Notes: a model not told the origin generated them from the sequence alone. Shown: positions 35,801 through 48,160, numbered from the stretch's first letter. The stretch: DNA of 64,000 bases from Oryzias latipes (GCF_002234675.1 NC_019864.2:12355582-12419581); one strand, 5' to 3'. Program-made: numbers and translations.

Positions 35801-37655
35801 CTGAGGCTCTTAAAAGCCCCATACAACCCACCCCTTTTTCCCCATTCTAAACAGCCGTGAATGCTTATGAATAGAGCTGTGCAGAGTTGAACGGAGAATT
35901 AGCTCTTTGGTATTGCATCAGTAATTAGCTTTGGAGAGCATGGAAGACCCTGCTGCTTTTGCTTAGAGAGCAGCTGAGGCATTGCTGATGAGGCATAAAA
36001 CACTCACTGGAGAAGACAGGGGGGGGGCTGGACCCACCGCAGCACGGCAGCAGATACTGCGGGTTCTGCAGAAAGACACCGCTTAGCACACCTGCACACA
36101 TAGACGGGCGCAGTCAGACACGGTCTCACATCAAATCCCAAGTGGGACCTGTGGAACGTGCTTTCTGAAGAATTGTGTTAAACTCAAGTAAAAAAAAAAA
36201 ACAACAACAACATTGTATCACAAAAATTTAACAACAAATAAATGTACAGCAGTTTCTTTTTTATTTGATTACATATTTTTTATCAATACATGTACAGAGA
36301 AAATTCCCAACAATTATGTTTTTATATTATTTTCAATATTTAAGGTTTTATGATTTAAATGAGCTGCTTGCATCATGATAGTTTACATCTCCATTCTATT
36401 TTAAAATAAAGTTAGGCTTTAATCTTTCAGTCTGTTCACCAACACATGGTCGTTTATAACATTAATACCTGTTACTTGTTTTTACAAATTTCTAAATCCC
36501 ATGTTTAGGTAGATATTTGGTATCTGTAGGCATAATTTAAAAATTAATGCAATAAAGGGAGATCTAATTACACTTTTTTTGTGTTTAGTGGTATTTTTGC
36601 ATGTACATATGCCGTTCTAGAAGACGTCTTCTTCTGCTAATCAAACAAAGTAAGATTTCAAGCTTTTAATTGATCTAAAAACATCATCTTTCCCTGTGAA
36701 GCACCTTTAATTTTCATTTGTTTTCCTAAATGTTTGCCATTCCTGTTTTTTTTTTATGCAACAAGACTTAAACTCAACAGATCAAAACTATTATTAGTAC
36801 TTTTTGTATAAAATCTGTGATTTTTTTCTTAGATTTTTTTGAAATACCATTTCATCTGTGAAAAGTAAAAGTTTTTCCTGTGAGGCAAATTACCTAAACA
36901 CTGCTTATGCAAGCAGTGCTTTGCATGGTGGTCATCAGATCTTCTGATGCTCCTATACCATCTGAGCTCTTGTTTTATAACCGTTTTTTGTACTTTTAGT
37001 TCCATTAATCTAGATTACAACTTCTAAAATAATTAGCCATAATCTTCTCTTTTGTCCTCTGTCAATTTAACAAGACAGATTTGGGGGGAATGGGGATTTC
37101 AATTTTAACAGCCTAGGACTACTTTTTTTCTTTAAAAGCTTTAGGTTTTTTACAAATTCGATCAATGTCAGGCATCACATTGATGCCATGTAAATAAAAG
37201 CAACAAAAAAAGTAATAAATAATAAAAAAACAATGTTTTTTAGTTTGTATGCACTCTATGCATATATGGAACAAATAAATAAGTCAAAGTTTAAGTTGGG
37301 ATACACTTGCCGTACAAAACTGGCCTTCAACTGCTGCCTGACTCAGAAAATTCTAGACTTTTTTATGACATTTAATGTGATGTACATATGCATAGGCTAT
37401 CTAAAACCTATGAGTAATGATAATACCTGTGTGTGGCAGAGGTTCTCCAAAGTCTGTCACCTCTTGATGCCTTTGCTGAGCTCCATACTCATGACCCCAG
37501 GCTCCTGTCAGATGCTGACATGCCGCCCGCCTCGGCTGAGCACCTTCCGCTCCTTCCGGACGAAACGAACGTCTCTGAGATTTCAGCAAATTGTCAATGA
37601 GAAAGCTCTTCCCCGACCTCCCAAAACCTGGCAGAGCAGGAGAGAAACCAGCCAT
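32851..37655 (-). CDS. dbx2: Developing brain homeobox 2, complete coding region, 4 exons, 229 aa
   Basis: Minus-strand exons 37655-37427, 36091-36008, 34338-34154 and 33042-32851 join in phase (690 nt including stop). Exon 1 starts MAGFSPALPGFG and holds the conserved KSFLIDNLL block, an Engrailed-homology-like repression motif. Exon 2 (84 nt) encodes QNPQYLLPCCGGSS. Exon 3 begins the homeodomain at GILRRAVFSEEQRK. The intron splits it exactly after KESQ, and exon 4 resumes with VKIWFQNRRMKWRN. DBX2 is a transcriptional repressor patterning interneurons in the ventral neural tube. The homeodomain resembles DBX2 (KTDR, LKESQ), and the neighbour nell2 supports DBX2 over DBX1. Two upstream in-frame ATGs (37709, 37688) would add 18 or 11 residues; 37655 was chosen because PGFG..KSFLI then lies near the N-terminus. 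The tail after the homeodomain is short compared with human. Confidence 0.88.
33420..33904. mobile_element. hAT-like MITE, copy 1, in dbx2 intron 3
   Basis: The ends gctacgttcacatcggc (33420-33436) and gccgcaaagtgaacatagc (33886-33904) are inverted repeats. ttcaga flanks both sides. The interior shares 'tctattctgacatatgaaat', 'tttctccttcatcg' and the aatgcgag...gaaagcg region with the copy at 51093. No coding capacity. The hAT label rests only on the style of the ends. Confidence 0.6.
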
Positions 37656-40610
37656 ATTCCTCCTGGAACAGCTCTGAACCGAGACCATCCTGGTGACGCG
37701 GTGACCCAAACACTCAAGTTCCCTCTTTTAGCAGTCACAGCTCACTGACACCAAATCCTCCTTTAATCCTTTCTTGAGTGACCAGGCCAACTTCATTAAA
37801 CTCAGTCATAGACAAAAGTTCCCTGCTTTTCCTCTTTCTGGCCAGCACTTTGCTACAGAGCTGTGTTTTGATTGGCTTAGGCGCTCTAATGTTCTTCTCA
37901 ATTCAGATAAGGCTGGGGCCTTTCTAGAGTGGCAGAAGGTGGGTCTGGCTCATTCATTATGTCAACTAGCCTATTAAATGATAGACATCAGAGACAATGA
38001 AGTGCTGGCCTAAGTTTAACATGAACCAAACAGTTTTCTCCAGTAGTAAATAGTTCTCTTTTATTCTGCAGCCTCCCTCTGAGCTCCATTGTGGTTAATA
38101 GGAGCCACTTTGGTTGAACATGCGCTTTATTCTAATTGTGATTAATTTCAGTTTTGTCAGGAGCTAAATTATGAGAATTGTTTTTATCAGTTTAATTTTC
38201 TTCTACCTAAAGCAAAAACTAATAAAGCGGGTGAAGAACAGTTTCAAAATGTGTTAATTTAAAATGTTTTAAATTCATCTTAATTTTGCATTTTGTGACG
38301 TTTTATTTAATCTCGCATAACATAGGTGCTTCGGGACTTCTAAGTAGCTTTCTTATTGAGTTTAGGCTTTATTAATTAAGCGCTAAACATAGCAGTCATT
38401 CAAGTTTTTGTTTATCGCTTTGTTTATGTCGCAAAGTTGCTAATCAGATCCAGATAGTCTCTGGCAGCACTTCAATTAGGATTTAGTTTTTGGTCTAAAA
38501 TGAATGAATGTGATTTGTATTTAGTATCCTAAATTTAAAAGTAAAGTTCTCATTCAAAAAAACATACACGTGTGCAATGATTTGCAATGACGGCATCAAA
38601 TGAGAGGTTTGTGCAACCTTTCACACTGCAACTAATGAATCCTCTAGAAAGCCCAACAAAGGGGGCACAGTAAACAGGCATATCCATACTAGTATTTGTG
38701 TATGTGTGTGTTAGTAGGGGACAACTGAAAGTTCCAGTCTGCACGTGTTGATACCTCATGCTGAGCATGAAAATCGGCCCAGACAGCTCAGCCTATTGTG
38801 CGATGGCCAGGGAGCCAAAGGTTGCTTGTAATCAAATTTGAGGTTTTATTCCTCAGACTGGTGGAGAAGGGATGGCGCTGTGTCACATGATGTTCAGGAT
38901 CCACTTTTGTGGACGCTTACATGTGTCCTACTGAGCATGGGCTGTGATTGACCACTGACGCTGTTTCTCTGTGAAAAGCTTTTAATTTGAAAGTCAAAGC
39001 TTTATTTGGTTCTTTAAAAAACTGTTATGTATGAATAAAACCATAGGCTTGTTGCAAATCAAAAATTGTATTTTTATGCTAAATGGGGAAATAAAAAAAA
39101 AGTTAATGTTATGAAATTGGTTGAAAACAAAGCGTTTTTTTTTCTGTGTTTTGTACTCATCATAGGTAGAATTAGTCACACACATCTTTGGGGCACCTAT
39201 AAGAGGCATGATTAAGAGCGTATCATTACTAAGTTTGACCACTGTGCAATTAGCCAGATTTCAATAGAGCTCTCCAGGAGAGGGAGGTATAATTAGCCTA
39301 TTCTTAAACAGTAAGTCTTAGAAACACCCAGAAGCAAGCTCATGTGAATTTATTTGATATCCGTCTCTTCTCAGAAATTGGAATTCCAAAAACAGGGGGT
39401 CCCTTTTATTCAAAATCCCCACAATAGGTCTGTTGAAAGCTAGCATTCTGCAGAGCGGCTGAAATTCCTTTTCCGTCTTTTTCAACCCAAGCAAAGCTCT
39501 TAGAGAGATGCCGGCCCATTGCACACGCAATTGATATTCCACCACTCGAACTTAATATTGTGAAAGGAGGGCCAGGTTCCATGAATCAGGAGAACAATGT
39601 GCTTAGCATAGCAGCAAACTGGCACTTTGTGTTTGGTGTCTGTGTCCCTGAGGAGGAAGTTTCTAATGTGAACCTCACGATTGTGCGTCTATAGAGTTCT
39701 AATGAGCTTCTATGTGCTGACTGAATGGCCGTGGACCATTCATCCTGAGGGCCTAAGGAGCCAGCTCACTGCACACATTCACAATAGCATCCAGGGAGAA
39801 TGGGAGTGGCTGTGTAGGGCCACCACACTGCCTGGGGAGTCTATAAACGGCTCTTACGGATGACTGTGGCCCTATAGGGGTGCGCACAAATTAAAAATCC
39901 TTTTATTTTCAAAAATTACTGTTGTTATACTTTTTTTTTTAAACAGTGAATTCTTGTCAATGTTTTTTTTTTCTCCAAAACAATCATTTGGGGGAGACAT
40001 ACTTTCTTTTGTTAAGTGAACAAACTCTTCTGATTTCTTTTTTTTTAAAGAGCAAATTTTATTCTGATAAAAGAGCCAACAGGTTGAAGAAACATTGAAA
40101 CGAAGTATTTTCTGAGAACTTTAGCATGGAATATAATAAAGCCCTTCGAATGAGAGTAGCACACGAGCTCCATAAAACTGATCCTTTTATTGCCCCTCAT
40201 ATATATAAAATACATATACAGTACAGACAAAAAGTTTGGACACACTTTCTCATTCAAAGAGTTTTCTTTATTTTCAAGACTATGACAATTGTAGATTCAC
40301 ACTGAAGGCATCAAAACTATGAATTAACACATGTGGAATTATATACATAACAAAAAGTGTGAAACGACTGAAAATATGTCATATTCTAGGTTCTTCATAG
40401 TAGCCACCTTTTGCTTTGATAACTGCTTTGCACACTCATGGCATTCTCTTGATGAGCTTCAAGAGGTAGTCACCTGAAATGGTCTTCCAATAGTCTTGAA
40501 GCAGTTCCCAGAGATGCTTAGCACTTGTTGGCCCTTTTGCCTTCACTCTGTGGTCCAGCTCACCCCAAACCATCTCAATTGGGTTCAGGTCCAGTGACTG
40601 TGGAGGCCAG

Positions 40611-41629
40611 GGCCAGATGCACCGGGTGACACACGTGGTTCCTCCGAGTGCTCCTCTGTAACGCCGGGCCCAAAAGCCCGCAGAGGTCCAAGAGGACGGC
40701 TCGAGGAAGTCGGAACCGGCTCATAAGCCACTCGTCCTTGTTTGCCAGCAAGTCTTCTTCCTGTCTAAAGATGCGTTCACTCCGAATTCTTCCATTTGCC
40801 ACATCTTCTAAGAGCGCAAGATCAGCCATTGTGTGTCATTACGCGTTGTGATGGAACATTTTATTTCCATCCATTTATTGCATCTGACAAGCTACAGATG
40901 TGGGTAATATTCAACGTGGAAATGGGAAATTGTTCAGCGCAAATGTAATTTCTTGTTGCTTTGTGAATGGTTGAGACATACGCCATACATTGTTTTATCA
41001 AAGATAAAACAAACTAAAGGCATATGCATGAATACCATAATTCCGTAGCTTATGAAGAAATGTTTTACTATGAAAACAACTTTCCCCAGTGGACAATTAG
41101 TACGTCCGTCCGTCCGTCCGTCCGCACGCCCGCACCTATATCTGCTCCGCCAGACGGACACACTGACGAGAATATCAGTTTTGTACATTATTTCGTTCTG
41201 TTAACTATCATTTATGAGGAAGAATTGCACAACATGCCAATATTGCAGAACATATTTCACTTTTCTTTTTGCAAATAAGTGTTCATTTGAATTTCTGTTG
41301 TAATTTTCGTTTGATTTTTTTTTTGTTTGTTTCACTGCTGATCGATCAAACAGGTGTTCGTGTAGGCTGTTAATTGTAAGACTTGCTTTGTGAAGTCGTC
41401 ATGTTATTTCTGAGAGGCAGTATTGTCATTTTCACTTTCACGTGTTTCTTCCATCTGACGACGGTGTCGCTGTTTCTCATTTCACCCGTTTTTGTGCGTA
41501 CGCCTGGGTCAGAGCTTGCGTGAAGGACCGCACATTTTCCCGTCAAGTTTGCTTTTTATAAATAAACTACTGCGTAGAGAGTGGCGTACGCCTTCTTTTG
41601 TGCGTACACAACGTTTATAAATGAGGCCC
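40611..41629 (-). mobile_element. PIF/Harbinger transposon fragment inside the Tc1 element
   Basis: The Tc1 sequence stops at ggaggccag (40610) and resumes at ccaggtcatctggcg (41629 onward), so this kilobase is an insertion with a 3-4 bp repeat (within ccag). On the minus strand it starts ggggcctcatttataaacg, a typical fish Harbinger end. It then encodes the N-terminus of a HARBI1-like transposase at 40829-40620 (LLEDVANGRI, DEWLMSRFRLPRAVLLDLC). The DDE core is missing, so either the element is internally deleted or its other end is lost. A (GTCC)n run lies at 41104-41124. Confidence 0.75.
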
Positions 41630-42411
41630 CAGGTCATCTGGCGCAGCACCCCATCACTCTCCTTCTTGGTCAAATAGCCCTTACACAGCCTGCAGTTGTG
41701 TTTGGGGTCATTATCCTGTTGAAAAATAAATGATGTTCCAACTAAAACCGGGTGGAATAGCATGCCGCTGCAAGATGCTGTGGTATCCATGCTGGTTCAG
41801 TATGCCTTCAATTTGGAATAAATCCCCAACAGTGTCACCAGCAAAGCACCCCCACACCATCACACCTCCTCCTCCGTGCTTCGTGGTGGGAACCAGGCAT
41901 GTAGAGTCCATCCGTTCACCTTCTCTGCGTCGCACAAAGAGTCAAATTTGGACTCCTCAGATCAAAGCACAGATTTCCACTGGTGTAATGTCCATTCCTT
42001 GTTTATTTAGCTAAAACAAGTGTCTTCTGCTTGTTGCCTTTCTTTAGCAGCGGTTACCTAGCAGATATTCTAGCATGAAGGCCTGATTCATACATTTTCT
42101 ACATTATTGTAGAGATGTGTCTGCTGCAAGAACTCTGTGTGCCATTGACCTGCTCTCTAATCTGAGCTGCTGTTAACCTGCCATTTCTGAGGCTGGTGAC
42201 TCGGATGAACTTATCCTCCACAGCAAAGGTGACTCTTGGTCTTCCTTTCCTGGGGCGGTCCACATGTGAGCCAGTTTCTTTGTAGCGCTTGATGGTTTTT
42301 GTGACTTCACTTGGAACACTTTCAAAGTTTTCCCAATTTTGAAAACTGTAAGCAAGTGGGAGTGATGGCCACTCGTTTATCTGTACTTAGCTGCTTTTTT
42401 TCTTGCCTTAA

Positions 42412-44308
42412 CCTCCTGAGACCCGGCCCAGTCATTTATGTCCTCTATAATGGACATTTTGTTTACCTGTATATTTCTAAGGAATTAAGAGATACCTTTC
42501 CAAATCCTACTCTACACTGTAGAGGACATCCTGGGCTTTCCAGTGATGTGTCATTTGATGAGTTTGCATGCTGGGAACTTAAAGTTTTACCTCTACCAAG
42601 ATGGCTTCCATACCATTTACCTTTTTTTATGGAAAGGTGAAAGGCAAGTCAAAAAGTCTGTATCTATTCATTTTTTTACCATAATAATTATATATATTCT
42701 TGGTCATAAACATGTTGGGAACAATATTTTTAGATCTAAAAACAGTTTCATGGTTGCTGTTTTAAAATAGCAGGCATTTAATGAATGTCCACTGTAGAGG
42801 ACACCGGGACCATTTTAATGTATTTAATGGCTGCACATTATTTTAGGAGAAAGAAGTGAAGCTGAGAGGATTCTGTACCAGATAGTTGAGGAAGATTCAG
42901 ATTTGGAGCTTCAGGATGATGAAAAGGATGAGGAGGATGAGGTTCAGGAAAAAATAACTTGTTTTTTTAATTAACTAGATTTTTTTTTGTGTTTTTTAAA
43001 CAACCATCATAACATGTTTACACCTGTGCTAGCAGGGCGCCCTGCCTATCAAGATGACCCCAAAGTTTGTGAATACTGGTGTCCAATCCTGTACTTTTCA
43101 CAGTACATTGATAACATTTTCGAAGATCTGTTTTTGATCTAGTTGTGTTCCAACTACCGGGGAATCACACTCCTCAGCCTCCCTGGGAAAGTCTATTCCA
43201 GGGTACTGGAGAAGAGAGTCCGTCCTATAGTCGAACCTCAGATCCAGGAACAACAGTTAAGTTTCCGTCCTGGTCGTGTAACAGTGGACCAGCTCGACAC
43301 CCTATCCAGGGTGCTGGAGGGATTGCGGGAGTTCGCTCATCCAGTCCATATGTGTTTTGTGGATTTGGAGAAGGCATTTGACCGCGTCCCCCGTATCCTG
43401 TGGAGGGTGCTATGGGATTATGGGGTCCGGGGAGCATCACTGAGGGGTGTCCGGTCTCTGCATGACCGGAGCAAGAGCTTGGTTAGCATAGCCGGCAGTA
43501 AGTCAAACCTGTTCCCGGTCCACGTTGGACTCTGGCAGGGGTGCTCTTTATCATAGTTCTGTTCATAGTTTTATGGACAGAATTTCTAGGGCACAGGCAG
43601 GTGCCGTTGGGGGTCTGGTTTGGGGACCACAGGATATCATCTCTGCTCTATGCAGATTTGGCTTCATTAAGCCGGGACCTCCAGCGTGCATTGGTGTGGT
43701 TTGTGGCAGAGTGTGAAGCGGCTGGGATGAGGGTCAGCACATCTAAATCTGAGGCCATGGTTCTCGACCAAAGAAAGGTAGTTTGCCATCTCTAGGTGGG
43801 TAGAGTGTCCCTGCCCCAGGTGGAGAAGTTTAAATATCTTGGGGTCTTGTCCATTAGCAGGGGAAGACAGGAGCGTGAGATTGACAGGCGGATCGGAGCA
43901 GCGTCCGTAGTTATGTGGTTACTGTTCCGGTCCGTTGTGGTGAGGAGAGAGCTTAGCCAATAAGCAAAGCTCTCAATTTACCGGCCAATCTTTCTCTGCA
44001 GCAGATGGTCCAACAAGTGACAAAAGAGTGATGCAGAATTTTATTGTTTTAGAACAAAATTTAATGTTTTTTGGGTGAATATCACTCTAAAGATTTAATC
44101 TGCTCCTTTTTTCTGATTTACCTAATTAAGTTCTACTTTCACAGAAATATTGTTATGTTGTCCTCTACAGTGGACATGTTGGGAAATTAAAATAAAAAAT
44201 ATTTAAAAAAAAAATAAAATTGTAAGGTGTTTTTTTAGGCCTAAATAGATAGGAAATCACACAAAAACAAAAATTGGAAGACACTTTTTTTCCTCGGTTC
44301 TCAGGAGG
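42412..44308 (+). mobile_element. piggyBac-like element inside the Tc1 element
   Basis: The left end cctcctgagacccgg follows TTAA (42408-42411). The right end, read inverted, is cctcctgagaaccgagg, followed by ATAA (44309-44312), a decayed TTAA duplication. The Tc1 sequence continues on both sides. Near 42852-42960 the plus strand encodes SEAERILYQIVEEDSDLELQ and an acidic run, resembling the acidic N-terminus of piggyBac-type transposases. The catalytic domain is absent. Subterminal gtcctctaca/gtggac motifs repeat at both ends. Confidence 0.7.
43140..43985 (+). mobile_element. LINE reverse-transcriptase fragment nested inside the piggyBac-like element
   Basis: The plus strand encodes fingers and palm of a non-LTR reverse transcriptase: CSNYRGITLLSLPGKVYSRV, CFVDLEKAFDRVP, then frameshifted LLYADLASLSRDLQ and VEKFKYLGV. 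The catalytic F/YADD motif has become YADL, and there are frameshifts and stops, so it is dead. Both ends of the LINE are missing. The family is L2/Rex-like; I cannot assign it more precisely. Confidence 0.8.
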
Positions 44309-45085
44309 ATAATACAAATTCTAACAGTCTATTCAGTAGGACTATCAGTTGTGTATCCACTTGACTTCTGAACAACACAACTGATGGTCCCAACCCCATT
44401 TATAAGGGACGAAATCACACTTATTAACCCTGACAGGGCACACCTGTGAAGTGAAAAACTTTTCAGGTGACTACCTTTTGAAGCTCATCAAGAAAATGCC
44501 AAGAGTGTGCAAAGCAGTAATAAAATCAAAAGGTAAGTAAGGAAACAATAAATAAATCAAATACATTTTTTTCTTTTGTTTATTTGATTTATTTAAATCT
44601 TGCGTGTTCCTTTTTTCATTTCAAGGTAATTGTGTCAGCATTTCCATCGCTTTTTCTTAATAGATTTTTAAAAATACAGCAATCCAAAGTGAAACTTTAT
44701 TAGCTGACACCTAGAATCTATAACTTATTTAGGATTTGCATAACTCGACTTAATTAACAGATAAGCACAGACTAAACTTTTGCAATGTACAGTATTTTTA
44801 TTGCTGATGAATGCATGCTGATGAAATGAAAAGGATGTTTGTGCATTTTTAACTCAGGTAAGCAAACCTGTAACTGAAATGTAATGTGTGCAACCTGACA
44901 CTTGCATTTCCATATCTATGACCACCGAAATTACAAAAATTGTTTCTTGAATAAGGTTATGTGTACTGCATATATGTTAAAATCAGAAAAGCTATAAGGA
45001 ATTATTGGATTTAATTGTTTTTAAATAAAAATATATTTCTTTGCGCCATTTTGGATTTTTTAAATGACTCCTTCTCCATATTACG

Positions 45086-45105
45086 ACGGAGTATTAGGGC
45101 CACCA
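45086..45105. repeat. Single end of the fold-back repeat
   Basis: gacggagtattagggccacc matches the end of the element at 13864-14480. The other end was not found nearby. Confidence 0.45.
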
Positions 45106-45306
45106 AAAAAAAAAAATTAGCATATAATTCCTCCAGCAAATCAGAAAAATATTATATCTTAAAAAATAGTAATTTTTCTTTTGCCCTTTTTTGTGATTAG
45201 GTAGTCAGAAGATTTGGACATGGCTAAAGGGTGACACCGTCTGACAGACTTCAGTATTAATGATAATATTCCATTTGGCTGATGTTCCTGCAGTCCCCTG
45301 CTGTGT

Positions 45307-45320
45307 CCACTAGATGGCAC
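45307..45320 (+). promoter_or_regulatory. CTCF-like motif
   Basis: CCACTAGATGGCAC fits the remembered CTCF core. It lies between dbx2 and nell2, just right of the nested transposon cluster. Motif evidence only. Confidence 0.4.
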
Positions 45321-46774
45321 TGACAGGGTGCAAAGAACTCATGTAAATCTGTCCAATAAGTAAAAAAAAACAATTTGAGGTTTTTAAAAGTTGCTTAAGA
45401 TAACTGCTTTTGAAATGTTTTTTTTTTCAAAATGACCGCTTTGTTTTAATTTTACTAACAAAATCATATTTAATTGTTGACAAAGGGACTAAATTATTTC
45501 TGTTTATATTTTTATTTATAGGCACATAAAAAAACAGCAAAATTGAACTAAGACACCACTGCAAGCTCTGACTATGATCAAATGACTATGATCTGTATTC
45601 CATCCAAACTCAGTTTGTACATCTCCACGTGGCTGCATTTTGTGTACAATACTTTTAGGTTTATATGGTGAACTCATGGCTAATGTGAAGAAACCCTTAA
45701 GGGTTTGTGATGCCTCATCCATCTGGTCTCTTAAAGATGAAAGAAAGGACCTCGACTGCTGTTGTGTCCTTGCAGTAAGAGATTTGCTGTGTGTGTGTTT
45801 GTGTGCACACAACAAGGATGTTGGTGTACCCTGTGCGGTTATTACTTTTCTTTCTTTTCTGAGTCCATACTTGAATGGCTCTTATTTTCCTGATGGCACT
45901 TTAGGAAATGACAACTTGTGGGCTATACAAAGCAATTACATCTCCTGTGTCGGGACCCAAAAGAAATCTAGTATTATTAATAATGAAAAGAGGCTGGGAG
46001 GCACTTTCATATAGCAGATGTGACACTCCAGGAATAGCTCTCTGCCACCTTTGTTTTACTGACAACAAGAACCCTTTAACAGCTAACTGCAGCTGTAATG
46101 ATTGATATATTATTTACACAGGTTAGAAATGCATCTGTTTTGCACGAAGCATTCTAACAGACATAAGACTTATGGGTAGATTGGCCTAAATGCTGGTGGT
46201 TACATTTGATGTGTAAATTGGTGTCATAGATTAAGGAGTTGAAATAAAAGTGTAAACAAATATTTCAGCTAAGCAGCTGCGCTCTCACACACAGTTATTT
46301 CGGTGGACTTAGCCCCACAAGCAACCATTTACTCTCCATTTTAATATGCAGCACCTGCTGGCAAATTCCACTTTAATTTGATTACAGCACTGAATGAAGG
46401 GATGGAACTCTTCCTCCTTAGAGAGTCAGGACTCTTCTTTTGAAAGGATATTAGACAGAAACCAGATAAAGTAAAAAAAACAAAAAACATGTAAAACAGA
46501 AAGAAAAGAAAATATAGGAGGGGTATAGCAACATCAGCTGTTCTTGATGGTATTTCTGGTTACTTTAAAGAATGCACTCTTCAGAAAAAAGCCAGGATTT
46601 AGAGATAAACTCGGAATTCTGAGAAAAAAGTCAAAATTCTGAATTTAAAGGCAGAATTTTCCATTGGCCTATTTTTCGTCTCCAGAAACAAACGAAAGAC
46701 CTTTATGAAAGAACAGAAATAGATGGGTTTGGCAGTATTAAAATTACAGTAAAATTATAAATTCAAATAAAAAG

Positions 46775-47372
46775 GATTGACAGCAGTCAAATATTTAAAG
46801 AGAAAGCTGTGTTTGTGGTGTTTTAATATGTTCTTGAAGAATTTCTCAGATGATTGAGGAGATATCTGATAAATGTTAAGCTCAAAATTACGTTTTTGTG
46901 TATTTCTGTGTTCAAATTGTTGTGAATCCGGAGCAGATGGAAAAATTCCATTCGAAAAATGGAACTCAACATTTGGCAGGCCACAAACTTCATGCTCCAC
47001 TCTATTCTGATGCATCCACTTGCAGATGACTACATCCATATTCGTCTTTGTTTTCCTCATTGAAGCTGGTTTGGCTCAAAACACTACAACTGGCTAGTTC
47101 TAATATTTCTCACCATTTTTGTTGCCCCGGAAATGTTAGTTTGGGTGTTAGGGGCTAAACAGAGAACTCTCAACACCAGGGAGGGGACAAGTGGTCCCGC
47201 CCACAACTTGGAGACAAATTTTTAATGAGCTACTGCTGCTCTGGAGAATCTATGTCGTAGAAAACAACAAAAGTTCTTTTCGATTTTGGCTAAAAACTGA
47301 ATAATCATAATTAAAACACCACTGGGAACGTTTTTACATTGTATCAAATGACTGCAACTTTAAATGAAAAAT
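46775..47372 (-). repeat. Dispersed repeat family A, copy 5 (minus orientation)
   Basis: Read on the minus strand: tttaaagttgcagtcatttg, then 'cccagtggtgttttaattat', 'aagtggatgcatcagaatag', 'attcacaacaatttgaacac' and 'tcaagaacatattaaaac'. It is near full length. Confidence 0.75.
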
Positions 47373-47705
47373 GGATCCTATTTTGGTTGGAAAAGCACAG
47401 AAACTGATTTTATGTTTTAAAATTTTAATTTTTCTCTTTTAATATTTTTTTTGTAACTGTTTCAGTAGAAAACTCTGGAGTTTGAATAAAAAAATAAATA
47501 TCCATCCACTAAATTAATAATGCTTTTATTTTGGGGAAAATATGTACTTGAGAGCATTTCCTAAGAAAGTCTTTAATTTTGTTTTTATTATCTGAAGAGT
47601 CCCCTGGAGTGCTTTTGAGTACCACTGTTTGAGAACCACTGTATTCAATAAGGCGTGGCTGCAATCAAACCCATTTGAAAGCATGTGAAGTTTGCTCCTT
47701 CATCA

Positions 47706-47717
47706 CCACAAGGGGGC
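47706..47717 (+). promoter_or_regulatory. CTCF-like motif near nell2 start
   Basis: CCACAAGGGGGC, about 450 bp before the nell2 ATG. Weak evidence from sequence match only. Confidence 0.3.
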
Positions 47718-48160
47718 TTCATCGTCCCCCTCTTGTTCTCGTTGATCTCCCCCCTCTCTCTCTGCTCAGTCTCCTCTCCTTCAGCGGCTACATCTCTCAG
47801 TCGCGCTGCTGTGGGAGCGTTCATCGGGCGGATGAGGCAGTGCAGCTCCGAGCATCCTCCACCCTCTGCTCTCCACCTGTGCAGCAGGACAGCGCTGATG
47901 GAGCAGACCTTATTTCACCTGGAGTAAATTTCTGCGCCACTCCTACATTTTTTCTCTCTCTTCTGGATTCTGAATCTCCCATCATTTCCACCTCCACATC
48001 GGGCAGCTGAAGTTGAGACGATGCCTCCGCTCGGCATATGGGATTTGTAATAGCCTCACATGCGAGGTTGATACATCATCTGTGATTGAACCCCCCACCA
48101 CCCCCTCTCCTCTTCTAAAGTGGATGAAACATGGACTAATTAGTTAGAAATACAGCCACC

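Larger units (their letters stand above)
40219..44533 (-). mobile_element. Tc1/mariner transposon, host of nested insertions, right end truncated
   Basis: The left end starts cagtacagacaaaaagtttg after TA. The stretch 40407-40482 (gctttgcacactcatggcat ... aggtagtcacctgaaa) recurs inverted at about 44455-44533, so both inverted repeats are present. The outer 190 bp on the right are missing. Minus-strand transposase pieces: DNA-binding N-terminus near 42355-42173, the GGGVMVWGCF region at 41935-41711, and QQDNDPKH at 41790-41509. The frame is shifted and full of stops. Three other elements interrupt it (listed separately). Confidence 0.85.
37656..48160. other. Divergent intergenic region dbx2-nell2
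   Basis: This 10.5-kb interval separates the two start codons. It holds the nested transposon cluster (40219-44533), family A copy 5 (46775-47372), a fold-back fragment (45086-45105), and CTCF-like motifs at 45307 and 47706. The repeat-free stretches 38780-39880 and 45580-46450 contain homeodomain-type sites (gcaattagc, ataattagcc) and look like possible conserved non-coding elements. The last 500 bp before nell2 are CT-rich, probably its 5' UTR and promoter. No additional gene is supported. Confidence 0.6.

Noticed and set aside
41101-41124. Short (GTCC)n array considered as a CRISPR-like repeat
   Set aside because: Simple tetranucleotide microsatellite without spacers, in a eukaryotic genome.
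45640-46014. 124-aa plus-strand frame
   Set aside because: No domain, no convincing start or splice context; composition like surrounding non-coding DNA.
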